From Bacillota bacterium (GTDB taxonomy: Bacteria; Bacillota; Clostridia; Christensenellales; Aristaeellaceae): a stretch of DNA of 64,000 nucleotides. Within the stretch, counting starts at the first letter, position 1; each line of letters opens with the position of its first letter. The stretch is from the NCBI GenBank assembly GCA_023398575.1, contig JAEWSC010000003.1, positions 22,072-86,071 on the forward strand. Reading direction: 5' to 3'. The position numbers and the translations under genes are program-made. Below are positions 42,140-52,150 of this stretch, piece after piece. Under the pieces are notes generated by a model. That model was not told where the DNA came from, made no database searches, and worked only from the letters and a program-made list of their open reading frames with translations.

Positions 42140-44116
42140 CTACAGGTGCAGGCGCTGATCGTGTAGATCCACATCCAGCAGTTTGAAGCGGTCAACTTCC
42201 TTTTGCAGTGCTAGAGCCAGGGAGGTAAGCTCTTCGCTTGCCGCCGAGCTTTCTTCTGCTGTGGAGGCGTTGAGCTGCACAACAGAGGATACCTGCGTCA
42301 CGCCGCTTTTGATCTGTGCAATGGCAGCCGCCTGTTCTGTCGCAGCCGATTCTACCAAGCCAATGTTGCCCGTCACCTGTTGGGCCTTTTCTGCCACATC
42401 AGACAGCATTTTGGATATTCGCTGCGCGATATCTGAGCCTTGTGCAACAGCGGCCGTAGACCCTTGAATCAATTCAGCCGTCTGCCTCGCTGCCTCTGCC
42501 GATTTGGCAGCAAGATTTCGTACCTCATCGGCAACTACCGCAAAGCCTTTTCCAGCATTTCCGGCCCGTGCCGCCTCAATGGAAGCGTTCAGCGCAAGAA
42601 TATTGGTCTGGAAGGCGATTTCCTCAATCACTTTGGTTATATTGCTGATCTGTTCGGAAGACGCGGAGATTTTGCTCATCGCATCAGACAACATCTGCAT
42701 ATGGCCTGCGCTTTCCTGAACACCCGTGTTAGCCTTCTGCACATTTTGCGCAGCAAGCCGTATATACTCCATATTCTTTGCGTCGCGATCTGCCACTGCA
42801 CGTATGCTGGCAGAGAGCTGTTCCACAGAAGCCGCCTGCTCCGTCGCGCCTGCAGCAAGGCTTTGCGCGCCGGTGGATATCTGAACCGCGCCAGAGTTTA
42901 CCTGGTCGGTGGATGCACTGATCAACGATAGCGTATGGTTCAGGGATGCAGAAATGTTTGTAAGTGCCTGTTGGATAGGCATGAACTCGCCCTTATATTC
43001 CACCGCTTTTGTTATCGTAAAATCATTGCTGGCCATGGCGGACAACACCCGAGTCAAATCACCAATATAGCTTCGCAACTCTGAAACGGTATTGCCAAGC
43101 GCGGTAGAAAGGCGCGCCACCTCATCATTCCCCTTGGCAGCCGGGACAGGACTGCTCAAATTGCCTTCCGCAAGCAGCTCAATGCGGTGGGTTGCGGCTA
43201 TGATCGGCTTGGTGATGGAGCGTGAGAAAACCAATGCTAATACGATGCTTGCCCCCATTAATACAAATCCAACAATCAGACACAGTACAATAGCTTGGTA
43301 AACTTTATCCATTACCTGACTTACAGGCACGGAAACCGCCAAAGACCACTGCTCTGGACCTGTAAGCGGCATATAGCTGTACATGCGCTGCTGACCATCA
43401 TAGACAGCCATTTCAGTGCCTTGCAGGCCGGAAATCATGCTGTTGGTAACGCCGGCTATAGTCTTGTATGTTTGATCCTGCTTGGCCATCTCGACAAAAT
43501 TGGTCATTTGCGCTACAAGCGTACTGTCCGGATGCGCAACAATAACCCCTGTCCGATCCACAATAAAAGCGTAACCGCCATCACCGATCTTAATATTGGT
43601 AATTACTTCACCAAATGTATCATAGAGCAGGCCGCCATAAAGAATACCTTTGTACCCTGTGCCGTTATCAATTGGCGCTGCCACCATGATCGTTACCTTG
43701 CCGTCCACTTTATTGACAAGCGGACTGGATACGTATGTGTTGCCCGCCAGTGCTTTTTTGAAGTACTCACGTTCTGCAATATTGCTGTTGCGAGTTGTCT
43801 GCCCAGTGGCATCTGCCACCGCCAGATACTCAAATCCAGCTGTTTTGGCAAGCTGGCTCAGCAGTGCATCCCGTTCCTCCGAAGCGGCTTGTGTCAACGC
43901 GGGTAAGCCTGCGGCAAGCTCCAGTTCTCCTTTATACATGTTAATCTGGTTGCTGACCGCATGGTTGTACGAAGTAGACAGCGCGGAGACATCTTCGTCC
44001 AGCTGTCTGTTCATACTTTGATAAAATATCAGTAAAATGAACCCCGCGACAATTACTGTAGTGACTAAAATCAACGCAGTGATAAACAAGCCCAGCTTTT
44101 TCTGAAGCGATTTCAT
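42140..44116 (-). CDS. Methyl-accepting chemotaxis protein with a Cache sensor (MCP1)
   Basis: 658 residues. N-terminal membrane helix, an outside double-Cache domain (about 35-270, with R-E-Y-F-K-K-A-L-A-G and G-Y-A-F-I-V-D-R-T-G-V-I-V-A-H-P), a second helix near 280-300, a HAMP domain and the cytoplasmic signalling rod. The rod tip reads E-E-I-A-F-Q-T-N-I-L-A-L-N-A-S-I-E-A-A-R-A-G, which docks CheA and CheW. The ligand is unknown; Cache domains often bind amino or organic acids. The ATG at 44116 has GAAAGG nine nt upstream. It follows cheV by 173 nt. Confidence 0.93.
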   Translation of the reverse strand: MKSLQKKLGLFITALILVTTVIVAGFILLIFYQSMNRQLDEDVSALSTSYNHAVSNQINMYKGELELAAGLPALTQAASEERDALLSQLAKTAGFEYLAVADATGQTTRNSNIAEREYFKKALAGNTYVSSPLVNKVDGKVTIMVAAPIDNGTGYKGILYGGLLYDTFGEVITNIKIGDGGYAFIVDRTGVIVAHPDSTLVAQMTNFVEMAKQDQTYKTIAGVTNSMISGLQGTEMAVYDGQQRMYSYMPLTGPEQWSLAVSVPVSQVMDKVYQAIVLCLIVGFVLMGASIVLALVFSRSITKPIIAATHRIELLAEGNLSSPVPAAKGNDEVARLSTALGNTVSELRSYIGDLTRVLSAMASNDFTITKAVEYKGEFMPIQQALTNISASLNHTLSLISASTDQVNSGAVQISTGAQSLAAGATEQAASVEQLSASIRAVADRDAKNMEYIRLAAQNVQKANTGVQESAGHMQMLSDAMSKISASSEQISNITKVIEEIAFQTNILALNASIEAARAGNAGKGFAVVADEVRNLAAKSAEAARQTAELIQGSTAAVAQGSDIAQRISKMLSDVAEKAQQVTGNIGLVESAATEQAAAIAQIKSGVTQVSSVVQLNASTAEESSAASEELTSLALALQKEVDRFKLLDVDLHDQRLHL

Positions 44117-44289
44117 GACCGTCATCCTTTCAATATGAAGCTACAATCCGGCACGATTAATGAATGCTGCCGTTTTCTCACTAAAGGGCAAAACAGATAA
44201 ACCCACAGCATAAATAAAACGTGGGTAATATATTCATAGGCGTTATGATAAGGAAGCCGTCATTAATGGAATATACATTATAGCTGTGC

Positions 44290-45207
44290 TTATTTTATCA
44301 ATTCCTTCAATTTATCTACCAGCAGGTGGATCTGCGGCTTAGACAACTGTGCATCTGCTCCTACCTCACGGCCTTTTACGACCATTTCATCAGAGATCAG
44401 TGAAGAGAAAATGACAACCGGAATTTTGGTCAGCAGCTTATTGTCCTTGATACGCTTAGTCAGATGATGCCCATCCATCTTGGGCATTTCTATATCAGTA
44501 ATGATGCAGCAAATCTGCTTTTCGATGGGTCCATCTGTTTCCTTGAGCGTTTGCAGATACTCCCACGCGTCCAGACCATCCTCTTTGAGAATAACATTCA
44601 TATAGCCAGCCTTGTTCAGCGCGTCAAGAATCATTTTCCGAAGCATCATAGAATCTTCTACAACCATAATCCTGTGTGCGTTATCGGACATCAATGCACT
44701 GGGTATCTTGGCCGCATCGGCCGCCACACTGATATCTGGTTTTACATCGCCAAGAATTTTTTCAAAGTCCAGAATCGATATCAAATGATTATTCTGCAAT
44801 TTAGCTACGCCCGTTACAACGCCATCACTTCCGCCAAAAATCGCGGAGTTCGGCTTTTCAATAGCTTCCCATGAAATCCAATGAATACCTACGACTTGAT
44901 GCACATGGAAAGCAATATTGGTTTGGTTAAACTCGGTGATGATAAAAATATCCTGATCCAGGCGGCCAGATGGCGGATGGTTCAGATAAGTTGCTAGATC
45001 AATGACCGTCAGCAGTTCTGATCTAGGGCAAATAATGCCTTCTACGCAGGACTGGGCATTGGGCATGCTTTGCACTGGCCTATATTGAAGAAGCTCACGT
45101 ACCTTTGCTACGTTAATGCCATAGCTATTGCCGCCGACACAGAATTCCAACAAGCCCAATTTGTTTGTACCGGATTCCAACAAAATCTTGCTCTCCAGCG
45201 GATTCAT
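44290..45207 (-). CDS. cheV: Chemotaxis coupling-response protein CheV
   Basis: 305 residues. CheW-like coupling domain (about 10-160, G-L-L-E-F-C-V-G-G-N-S-Y-G-I-N-V-A-K-V-R-E) followed by a receiver domain (about 175-305) with phospho-acceptor in I-T-D-I-E-M-P-K-M-D-G. CheV links receptors to CheA and helps adaptation. The start at 45207 is set by GAGGTG six nt upstream; an earlier in-frame ATG lacks a site. It has its own dyad-type promoter and a leader of about 200 nt. Confidence 0.95.
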   Translation of the reverse strand: MNPLESKILLESGTNKLGLLEFCVGGNSYGINVAKVRELLQYRPVQSMPNAQSCVEGIICPRSELLTVIDLATYLNHPPSGRLDQDIFIITEFNQTNIAFHVHQVVGIHWISWEAIEKPNSAIFGGSDGVVTGVAKLQNNHLISILDFEKILGDVKPDISVAADAAKIPSALMSDNAHRIMVVEDSMMLRKMILDALNKAGYMNVILKEDGLDAWEYLQTLKETDGPIEKQICCIITDIEMPKMDGHHLTKRIKDNKLLTKIPVVIFSSLISDEMVVKGREVGADAQLSKPQIHLLVDKLKELIK

Positions 45208-45338
45208 CTTCAGCACCTCATTACTCTTCATTATTAAAATTCCGTATCCACCCTGCCTTTGATAATGCCACTCACCAAGAAACATTTACTAAGCTGGACT
45301 TTACACGGCCATATCAAGACAGTTATCTGCTTTCAGAC

Positions 45339-45406
45339 AAGGATTGATCTTTATACTATCAGGCTAGATAAGGCTTTAATCCCTGGTACATTCCTTATCA
45401 ATCCTT
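45339..45406 (-). other. Inverted repeat in the cheV leader
   Basis: AAGGATTGA (45339-45347) and TCAATCCTT (45398-45406) are perfect complements 50 nt apart, inside the presumed 5' leader of cheV. They could close a large RNA structure. No known riboswitch pattern was recognised. Confidence 0.4.
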
Positions 45407-45419
45407 CCATTCACTATAT

Positions 45420-45465
45420 ATTGTAAACTGGAAGCATCGGTTTTGCATACTCTGTTTTGTAGTAT
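45420..45465 (-). promoter_or_regulatory. Chemotaxis dyad promoter 1 (before cheV)
   Basis: Dyad ATACT-CTGTTTTGT-AGTAT at 45447-45465 (plus-strand reading), then 21 nt to a minus-strand -10 hexamer TACAAT (45425-45420). No -35 hexamer is visible; the dyad covers that region, as for an activator-dependent promoter. The rest of 45208-45554 holds the leader and the weak hairpin after MCP2 (GGCAAA 45524 / TTTGCC 45539). Confidence 0.7.
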
Positions 45466-45554
45466 TTTTTGCTTTTTTAGCGATATATTAATAAATACTG
45501 TTTAGCAGGCGACACATCAATGCGGCAAACTGTATCAATTTGCCAATTTGCAAT

Positions 45555-47705
45555 CTAGAAGGTAATGCTCTTCCAGCCGCTTCCCTTTCCCTCATCAGCA
45601 AGTTTAAATTTTTTGATTTCATCCCGAAGCGTTGCGGCTTGTGCCGACATTTCCTCGCTTGTTGCCGAGTTTTCCTCCGCAGTGGCTGCGGTTGTCTGAA
45701 CAACCGCGGAAACTTGATTTAGCCCTTGCTTTACCTGCTCGATGGCAACAGCCTGATCGGAGGATGCCTGATCGATTTTGATGATGCTCTCGTTCACCAA
45801 ATTTGCCTTTTCTTCCACGCTTAGTAATATTTGAGCCGTTTGCGATGCGATCTGCGAGCCTTCAGCGACAGTCTGGGCAGAACGCCAAATCAATTCCGCC
45901 GTCTGTTTTGCAGCCTCTGCGGATTTGGCGGCAAGGTTACGAACCTCATCCGCTACTACGGCAAAGCCTTTTCCGGCATTGCCTGCCCGCGCAGCTTCGA
46001 TAGCGGCATTTAGAGCCAAGATATTCGTCTGGAAAGCGATGTCTTCGATTACCTTGGTGATATTTGTTATCTGGTCTGATGCAGACCCAATGTTTGTCAT
46101 AGCTGCCGTTAAATGCTTCATATGTTCACTGCCATCTTTGACATTAGCCACAGCTTGCTCCACATAATGGGTAGCCATCTTCACATTACTGGAGTTATCA
46201 CTGGCCTGCCCAGCAATTTTCGAAATAGAAGCGCTTAATTCCTCTACAGAGGAAGCCTGCTCTGTGGATCCTGCTGCCAGCGCCTGTGCGCCGCAGGCCA
46301 CCTGTTCAGCCCCTGTGCTGACCTGTTCAGATGCCGTTTGGATGGTTTTCAGCGTTTGATTTAGTGATGTTGATACGCTGAGGAGTGCAGTCTTTATGGG
46401 GGCGAAATCCCCAGCATACTCGTGTTCAATTGCGACACGCAGATCGCCCATGGCAAGACGGTCTATCACCAAAGAAATTTCATGGACATAACGCTTGAGC
46501 ACTGCTGCTGTTTTCACAAATACCGAAGCCAAATGCCCAAATTCATCCTTTTGATTAATGGAAATCTGAACATTCAGTTCACCGCGTTCAATCTTTTCGG
46601 CTACGCCAATGATATCATGCATCGGCCGCAGTGCCCTTCTCAAGATAAAAACAACTCCGGCACTTATCAGTACAACCCCCACACAACAAAGAAGAACAAT
46701 AAAAATGGAAAGATTATTCGTCTTTGCAACCGCTTCTGAGCGGGCTACGACAAAAGCACTTGAGAGCGGTTCATTAAGGCCAGGAATTTCAATAGGTATC
46801 TGTGCGATATACGATGCATCATTCAAAAAGTCATCGTTTCGCTGCCATATATCCTGGCCTGCAGCTTTTGTCATGTCAAGTACTTTGGTACGCTCCGCTT
46901 GATCCTTCGTGCCCTCGCCATACAGCGTGCCCATTAGGCCTTTATCCTGTGTATGCGCAAGGTAGGAACCGCCATGCGAAAGAAGATATCCATAGGCTTG
47001 TTGATAGCCGCCAAGGTTATAGTTAAGATCGTTGATTACATCTGCCACAATATCGCAGTTTGCTACACCCAGGAACTCGCCTTTATCCGATAAAATTGGG
47101 TTGCTGATGGAAATCAGCCAGGATGTCTGCCCGTTGGTCAATTGGTAAGCGTATGGCTCTGTTATATGGGGAGCTTTTGACCGTTTTGTAGTAGCATAGT
47201 AGTCCCCTTCATTGTAGATAGCATAATCATAAAAGGTATCGGTCGCCAGTCCGGAGCCAGAGCGGTAAATATAATAGGACAAGCCATCGGGCGTATCCCC
47301 AAAGGCAGCATTGGGCTCCCATGCGGTGTAGACACCAAAAATCCGGCTATCCTCCATTGCGCCGCCCATCAATTGCTTGATCAGGGACTGCTTATCCTCC
47401 GCGAGCATATCCGTACCAACAATTCCAGAAACTGCAGACGCCAAGGATGAAGCTTTGGTTTGCATCGTGTTGAAATATTCTGAAGCTAGATTTGCATTTT
47501 GGATGGCTAAAGCCGTAACCTGCTTCTCCGTATTATCAATGCCCATACCCGTCAACTGTGTCCAAAGAACAACCAGCATGATGCCCATCACTACCGCAAT
47601 AAGCGTTAGGAGCTGCAGCGGAATTTTAAAAGCCAGACTGTCCTTCAAAGATACACCTTGCAATCCTTTGGCACCTTTTCGCACATTCTGATTGATAACA
47701 GACAT
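45555..47705 (-). CDS. Methyl-accepting chemotaxis protein with a Cache sensor (MCP2)
   Basis: 716 residues. First membrane helix about 35-55, a large outside dCache domain (about 60-325, with G-V-Y-T-A-W-E-P-N-A-A-F and W-L-I-S-I-S-N-P-I-L), second helix about 335-360, HAMP, and the signalling rod with E-D-I-A-F-Q-T-N-I-L-A-L-N-A-A-I-E-A-A-R-A-G. Start at 47705 set by GGAGGTG five nt upstream. Only 64 nt separate it from MCP3, so it may be read from the MCP3 promoter. The ligand is unknown. Confidence 0.93.
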   Translation of the reverse strand: MSVINQNVRKGAKGLQGVSLKDSLAFKIPLQLLTLIAVVMGIMLVVLWTQLTGMGIDNTEKQVTALAIQNANLASEYFNTMQTKASSLASAVSGIVGTDMLAEDKQSLIKQLMGGAMEDSRIFGVYTAWEPNAAFGDTPDGLSYYIYRSGSGLATDTFYDYAIYNEGDYYATTKRSKAPHITEPYAYQLTNGQTSWLISISNPILSDKGEFLGVANCDIVADVINDLNYNLGGYQQAYGYLLSHGGSYLAHTQDKGLMGTLYGEGTKDQAERTKVLDMTKAAGQDIWQRNDDFLNDASYIAQIPIEIPGLNEPLSSAFVVARSEAVAKTNNLSIFIVLLCCVGVVLISAGVVFILRRALRPMHDIIGVAEKIERGELNVQISINQKDEFGHLASVFVKTAAVLKRYVHEISLVIDRLAMGDLRVAIEHEYAGDFAPIKTALLSVSTSLNQTLKTIQTASEQVSTGAEQVACGAQALAAGSTEQASSVEELSASISKIAGQASDNSSNVKMATHYVEQAVANVKDGSEHMKHLTAAMTNIGSASDQITNITKVIEDIAFQTNILALNAAIEAARAGNAGKGFAVVADEVRNLAAKSAEAAKQTAELIWRSAQTVAEGSQIASQTAQILLSVEEKANLVNESIIKIDQASSDQAVAIEQVKQGLNQVSAVVQTTAATAEENSATSEEMSAQAATLRDEIKKFKLADEGKGSGWKSITF

Positions 47706-47769
47706 AACTGCACCTCCATAACGCTTATGAAACAATCTGCCAAGTGAATAAACAACCGGCAAGATTTTC

Positions 47770-49962
47770 TTAATACTTACCAAAAGAAGAGGTCGCTTTG
47801 GTGGTCGCTTTCCGGCTGGTCACCGGGGCCTTCAACAAGGATATGGAAGAAACACTGTCCGTCTCATAGCTGGAATCCAGCTTGAACTTTGTCACTTCTT
47901 CATTCAATGTGGCAGCCTGCGCAGACATTTCCTCGCTGGTAGCCGAGTTTTCTTCAGCCGTAGCAGCGTTGGTCTGCACGACACTAGATACCTGATTTAA
48001 GCCCTGCTTGATTTGCTCGATTGCGCTGGCCTGTTCCATGGAGGCCTGCTCAATCCTTATGATGCTGGCGTTTACATAGCCAGCTTTTTCTTCCACATCA
48101 TCCAAAATCCTGGCTGTCTGCTCCGCAATTTCAGAGCCCTGCGCTACGGTTGTCACAGAATGCTGGATCAACTCCGCTGTTTTCTTCGCGGCCTCAGCAG
48201 ACTTAGCGGCCAGGTTTCGAACTTCATCTGCAACAACCGCAAACCCCTTTCCGGCACTGCCGGCACGCGCCGCCTCAATGGCCGCGTTTAAAGCCAATAT
48301 ATTTGTCTGGAATGCGATGTCTTCAATGACCTTGGTGATGTTGGCGATTTGGCTGGAGGCCGATCCAATATTGGACATTGCCTCTGTCAACTGCTTCATA
48401 TGCTTATTGCCCGCATTGGCGCCGACGGCGGCCTGCTCCACATACTGTGTAGCCGCTTTCACATTTGATGAGTTTTCGGTAGCCTGCGATGCCACCTTAG
48501 TAATGGATGCACTTAACTGCTCCAATGCAGAGGCTTGCTCGGTAGAGCCCGCAGCCAGTGCTTGGGCGCCACTTGCTACTTGATTGGATCCTGTGCTTAC
48601 CTGCCCGGCAGCAATGGCAATAACCGACAACGTTTGATTCAGTGACTGAGAGATTCCCTGCAATGCTACCTTTATTGAGGAAAACTCCCCTTCGTAGGAA
48701 TGCGTCAAACGTATACGCATATCGCCCTGCTTCATACCATCCAGTACAGCAGTAATCTCTGTAATGTACTTTTTATACTCACCAAGCCTCACCAGTATCT
48801 GACCCATAGCGCCTGTAAGCTGTCCAATTTCATCTCTTGTGATATTTCGCTTGTCAATTTCCAGGGAAAGTTCGCCTTGTGCAATGCGCTTGCTGATGGT
48901 TGTGATGTAGTTAATGCTCTTTTTCATATACCTGATGACCATTGCAGCCAACAGTGTTAGCAATATCGTAGCAGCACACACAACAGCCAACGAAGACGCC
49001 GTGAGCGCACTTATGCTTTGCTGCATATCCTGCGTATTGTGGTCAGCATACTCATCTAGTAATTCCGTCATCACATTGATCGATTCCCTGGCCCCGTCAA
49101 AAGCTGCCTGATGAGCAGCCAAATCGGCATCATCATGATCAACAGGGTTGGAATCATACCATTGCTGAAAGCCGTTTGCAAATTCCTTATGCAGTTGCAC
49201 AAGTGTTATGTTTGCCGACGAGTGCTTATAGGTTTCATACAGTTCTTTATTTGCTTGTATTATGGCAAACGCATCGTTCACACGCGTTTCCACTTGCTGG
49301 GCATTTTCAACAAAATCAGCTTTCAAGCTATCAAGTGCCTCAACCGAAGCAGCATCGCCAACCGTGCTTAACGTTTCTAACACGCTTCCGGCCTTTTGTG
49401 AAAAGTCGGCAACAAGACTGGATAAAGCATCGGCCTTGCTGACATCGACTTGCTGGCTTTTTAGGTTTGTAATTTCCTGCTCAGCACTTTTAGTGAAATC
49501 AGACACCATATCTTCCAGCTTTTTTGACTGTCTGACCATGGTTGTTTGCGTCTGCAAAGAAGCAATCTCCTGTGCTGCGTTTTGAGTAAATGTTTGAACA
49601 AGCCCTTCCAAAGATTCTGATACCCTGGGAGCTATAGCCTGATCCTCCAAAACCTTTAGTTCCTTACTCGCTTTTTCTGAAAAGTCCTTTAGATGGCCCT
49701 TCAGTGCAGCGATTGCATCTGCGTTGGCACCTTGATTTTTCAAATAATGAAAATCATTTTCAGCAACAAGTGCCTGATAAAAATCTCTATCTGCATTTAG
49801 CAGCATAGATGCCGGCATGTATAGTTCATTGTACAATGTTGTTTGCGTTTGTGTGTTCATTGTGCTTACGTTAAAAATGAAGACCAACGAGAGGGCAATC
49901 AAAACCAGCAGTGCAGGTACGCTGATGAGCAGCAGCTTTTGGGTAATGGTCAAGTGTTTCAT
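47770..49962 (-). CDS. Methyl-accepting chemotaxis protein with a repeat-containing helical sensor (MCP3)
   Basis: 730 residues. Membrane helices near 10-30 and 345-370 bracket an outside domain without Cache features. Residues about 118-235 are tandem ~31-residue helical repeats (L-E-G-L-V-Q-T-F-T, L-E-D-M-V-S-D-F-T, L-S-S-L-V-A-D-F-S, L-D-S-L-K-A-D-F-V), with a divergent copy before them. HAMP and a standard rod tip (F-Q-T-N-I-L-A-L-N-A-A-I-E-A-A-R) follow. The start at 49962 has AAGGAGAG five nt upstream. Expressed from a dyad-type promoter. The repeat-built sensor is unusual for MCPs. Confidence 0.92.
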   Translation of the reverse strand: MKHLTITQKLLLISVPALLVLIALSLVFIFNVSTMNTQTQTTLYNELYMPASMLLNADRDFYQALVAENDFHYLKNQGANADAIAALKGHLKDFSEKASKELKVLEDQAIAPRVSESLEGLVQTFTQNAAQEIASLQTQTTMVRQSKKLEDMVSDFTKSAEQEITNLKSQQVDVSKADALSSLVADFSQKAGSVLETLSTVGDAASVEALDSLKADFVENAQQVETRVNDAFAIIQANKELYETYKHSSANITLVQLHKEFANGFQQWYDSNPVDHDDADLAAHQAAFDGARESINVMTELLDEYADHNTQDMQQSISALTASSLAVVCAATILLTLLAAMVIRYMKKSINYITTISKRIAQGELSLEIDKRNITRDEIGQLTGAMGQILVRLGEYKKYITEITAVLDGMKQGDMRIRLTHSYEGEFSSIKVALQGISQSLNQTLSVIAIAAGQVSTGSNQVASGAQALAAGSTEQASALEQLSASITKVASQATENSSNVKAATQYVEQAAVGANAGNKHMKQLTEAMSNIGSASSQIANITKVIEDIAFQTNILALNAAIEAARAGSAGKGFAVVADEVRNLAAKSAEAAKKTAELIQHSVTTVAQGSEIAEQTARILDDVEEKAGYVNASIIRIEQASMEQASAIEQIKQGLNQVSSVVQTNAATAEENSATSEEMSAQAATLNEEVTKFKLDSSYETDSVSSISLLKAPVTSRKATTKATSSFGKY

Positions 49963-50105
49963 ATTAACTCTCCTTATCCTCCGTGTAATAGCCGGTTGTT
50001 CTTTTGTCAGACGCCATTGTCCAGACACTAGTGAAACGCAGGCCAAGGATGGTTTAGCACGCCGCCATCATATTAACCCCTCTATTCATATAGTCTCCAA
50101 CTTGT

Positions 50106-50150
50106 ATTGTATACAAAAAAACGCCAATTACATACCCTATTTTGTAGTAT
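50106..50150 (-). promoter_or_regulatory. Chemotaxis dyad promoter 2 (before MCP3-MCP2)
   Basis: Dyad ATACC-CTATTTTGT-AGTAT at 50132-50150, then 20 nt to a minus-strand -10 hexamer TACAAT (50111-50106). No -35 consensus. The dyad is followed on the plus strand by TTTTTTG, as at the other two sites. The remaining gap 49963-50356 holds this promoter and the MCP4 terminator. Confidence 0.7.
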
Positions 50151-50259
50151 TTTTTGTTTTTTTGCAGATTGCGGTATGGTTTTGTGAAGAAATAGACATG
50201 TATGCCATATTGGCCCCTAATATTTGATGTACCGATCGGCATAATAAATCTTGCCACGC

Positions 50260-50293
50260 AAAATAGCAGCGCTGGTACCTTGTACCGCGCTGC
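50260..50293 (-). terminator. Terminator-like hairpin after MCP4
   Basis: GCAGCGC+GGTAC (50266-50278, one bulge) pairs with GTACC+GCGCTGC (50282-50293); on the minus strand it is followed by TATTTT. It separates MCP4 from MCP3. Confidence 0.55.
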
Positions 50294-50356
50294 CGCACTC
50301 CGCCGCCTCATTAACTTCGCATCGCAATGGAACACAAAGTTGCAGCGTTGCCTGGA

Positions 50357-52150
50357 TTAATATTTGCCAAACCCGCCAGTCACAGAGTGAGCATCTGCTT
50401 TAGCACCTTTCTTCGGCTTTGTCAGTAAGGAAATCGATGAAATCTCGTCCCGTTCATAGTCCGCATCCAACTTGAACTTTCCTACTTCTTCCCTTAAAGT
50501 TGCCGCCTGCGCAGACATCTCCTCGCTGGTTGCGGAGTTTTCTTCTGCAGTGGCTGCAGTCGTTTGTATGACAGAGGACACCTGGTTCAAGCCAACCTTA
50601 ATCTGCTCAATAGCCGCTGTCTGCTGTGTGGATGCACGATCAATTTTGACAATACTCTCATTGACCAGATTTGCTTTTTCCTCAACACTCTCCAGAATCA
50701 ATGCGGTTTGTGCCGCAACTAACGTCCCTTCTGCCACTGTAGTGGTAGAGCGTTGGATCAACTCAGCGGTCTTCTTTGCTGCCTCGGCAGATTTGCCGGC
50801 CAGGTTGCGTACCTCATCTGCCACGACGGCAAAGCCTTTGCCGGCATTACCGGCCCTGGCTGCCTCAATGGCTGCATTGAGCGCCAGAATATTGGTCTGG
50901 AACGCTATGTCTTCGATCACCTTGGTGATATTTGTGATCTGCTCAGACGCGGTGCCGATATTAGCCATGGCATCAGTCAATTGCTTCATGTGTGCGCTGC
51001 CGTCTTTCACATTGGCCACAGCTTGCTCCACATACTTTGTAGCCTCTTTAACGTTACCAGAATTCTCCTCTGCCTGATCGGAGATTTTGACAACGGCAGC
51101 ACTCAATTCTTCCACGGAAGAAGCTTGTTCTGTAGAACCGGCCGCCAGTGCCTGCGCACCGCTGGCCACTTGAGCAGCGCCTGTGCTTACCTGCTCAGCA
51201 GCCACATGAATGGTCTTGAGCGTATGGCTTAATGCAGATACTGTATTAACAATTGCCTGCTTGATCGCCATAAAATCACCAATATAATCCAACTCCACAT
51301 TCAACCTCATGTCGCCTTGAGCCAACTGTGTCAATTTCGCAGTAATATCCTGTACATACGAAGCAAGCAGCGAATTCGTCTTTTTAATGTTCTTGGCCAT
51401 GCTGCCAAGCTCATCCTTGCTGTCGTAGATGATTTCAGTATTCAAATTGCCTTTGGACATTTCTGTGTAAACGCGGTCAATCTCAGAAACAGGATTCATG
51501 ATCGACCTTCTGATAAATAGCACTACGGCCACAGTTATTGCAAGCGATATCAATCCAATGGAAAGCAACACGGTCCACGCAGAAGACGCAGCATTGTGCC
51601 CATCCATCTTTTGCTGTTGCTCGCTCTCTTGCGCAGAAGCCGATAGCTCCTCTATGATACTTTCAATTTGCGAATGGTAGGGCACATATTGGTTAATAAA
51701 AAGGTCCTTCACCTTTGTCAGATTGTAAGCGGAGTTTGCGGCAAGTAAATCGGCAATTTGAAGCCTAATCTTCCCGGAATCCTCCACCAACTGACGAACT
51801 TCTGTAATCTTTTGATCCAGGACATCATTGCTTTGATTCTTTTCGTACAGGTCAAGCATATTTCTGATATTGGTCGCATCTGCCTGTGCTGCGTCCAGTT
51901 TTTCCTTAATATCGGCAGCGTTGTCTGAAATATATGCCCTCAACATATTACGTTGGATGGAAGCCATATCGCGCCTGATGGACCAGAGATAGTTTGCGTT
52001 GGGGACTGTATTGTCACCGTAGAGATCCAACTGAGTGGATAAGGTTGTTACGTTAAAAATGGATGTAACAATGGATAAAATCATCAGGATCAGAACGATA
52101 CCAAAACCAACAATAAGCTTGTTACTGATAGATAGGTTCTTCATGCGCAT
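50357..52150 (-). CDS. Methyl-accepting chemotaxis protein with a four-helix-bundle sensor (MCP4)
   Basis: 597 residues. Membrane helices near 10-32 and 190-212 flank a short helical outside domain (about 35-185) with the pattern of 4HB_MCP sensors (S-I-R-R-D-M-A-S-I-Q-R-N-M-L-R). HAMP and the rod with F-Q-T-N-I-L-A-L-N-A-A-I-E-A-A-R-A-G-N follow. AAGGGG stands six nt before the chosen ATG; the ATG six nt later is also possible. It is last in the cheR-cheB-cheD-kinase-REC run, with 86 nt before it. Confidence 0.92.
   Translation of the reverse strand: MRMKNLSISNKLIVGFGIVLILMILSIVTSIFNVTTLSTQLDLYGDNTVPNANYLWSIRRDMASIQRNMLRAYISDNAADIKEKLDAAQADATNIRNMLDLYEKNQSNDVLDQKITEVRQLVEDSGKIRLQIADLLAANSAYNLTKVKDLFINQYVPYHSQIESIIEELSASAQESEQQQKMDGHNAASSAWTVLLSIGLISLAITVAVVLFIRRSIMNPVSEIDRVYTEMSKGNLNTEIIYDSKDELGSMAKNIKKTNSLLASYVQDITAKLTQLAQGDMRLNVELDYIGDFMAIKQAIVNTVSALSHTLKTIHVAAEQVSTGAAQVASGAQALAAGSTEQASSVEELSAAVVKISDQAEENSGNVKEATKYVEQAVANVKDGSAHMKQLTDAMANIGTASEQITNITKVIEDIAFQTNILALNAAIEAARAGNAGKGFAVVADEVRNLAGKSAEAAKKTAELIQRSTTTVAEGTLVAAQTALILESVEEKANLVNESIVKIDRASTQQTAAIEQIKVGLNQVSSVIQTTAATAEENSATSEEMSAQAATLREEVGKFKLDADYERDEISSISLLTKPKKGAKADAHSVTGGFGKY

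Noticed and set aside
44201..44226. Inverted repeat ACCCAC/GTGGGT between cheV and MCP1
   Set aside because: Only 6 bp with a 14-nt loop, no T-run and no similarity to the chemotaxis dyad; too weak to list as a feature.
45208..45419. A c-di-GMP riboswitch before cheV
   Set aside because: The conserved GEMM core sequences were not found; only a generic inverted repeat is visible.
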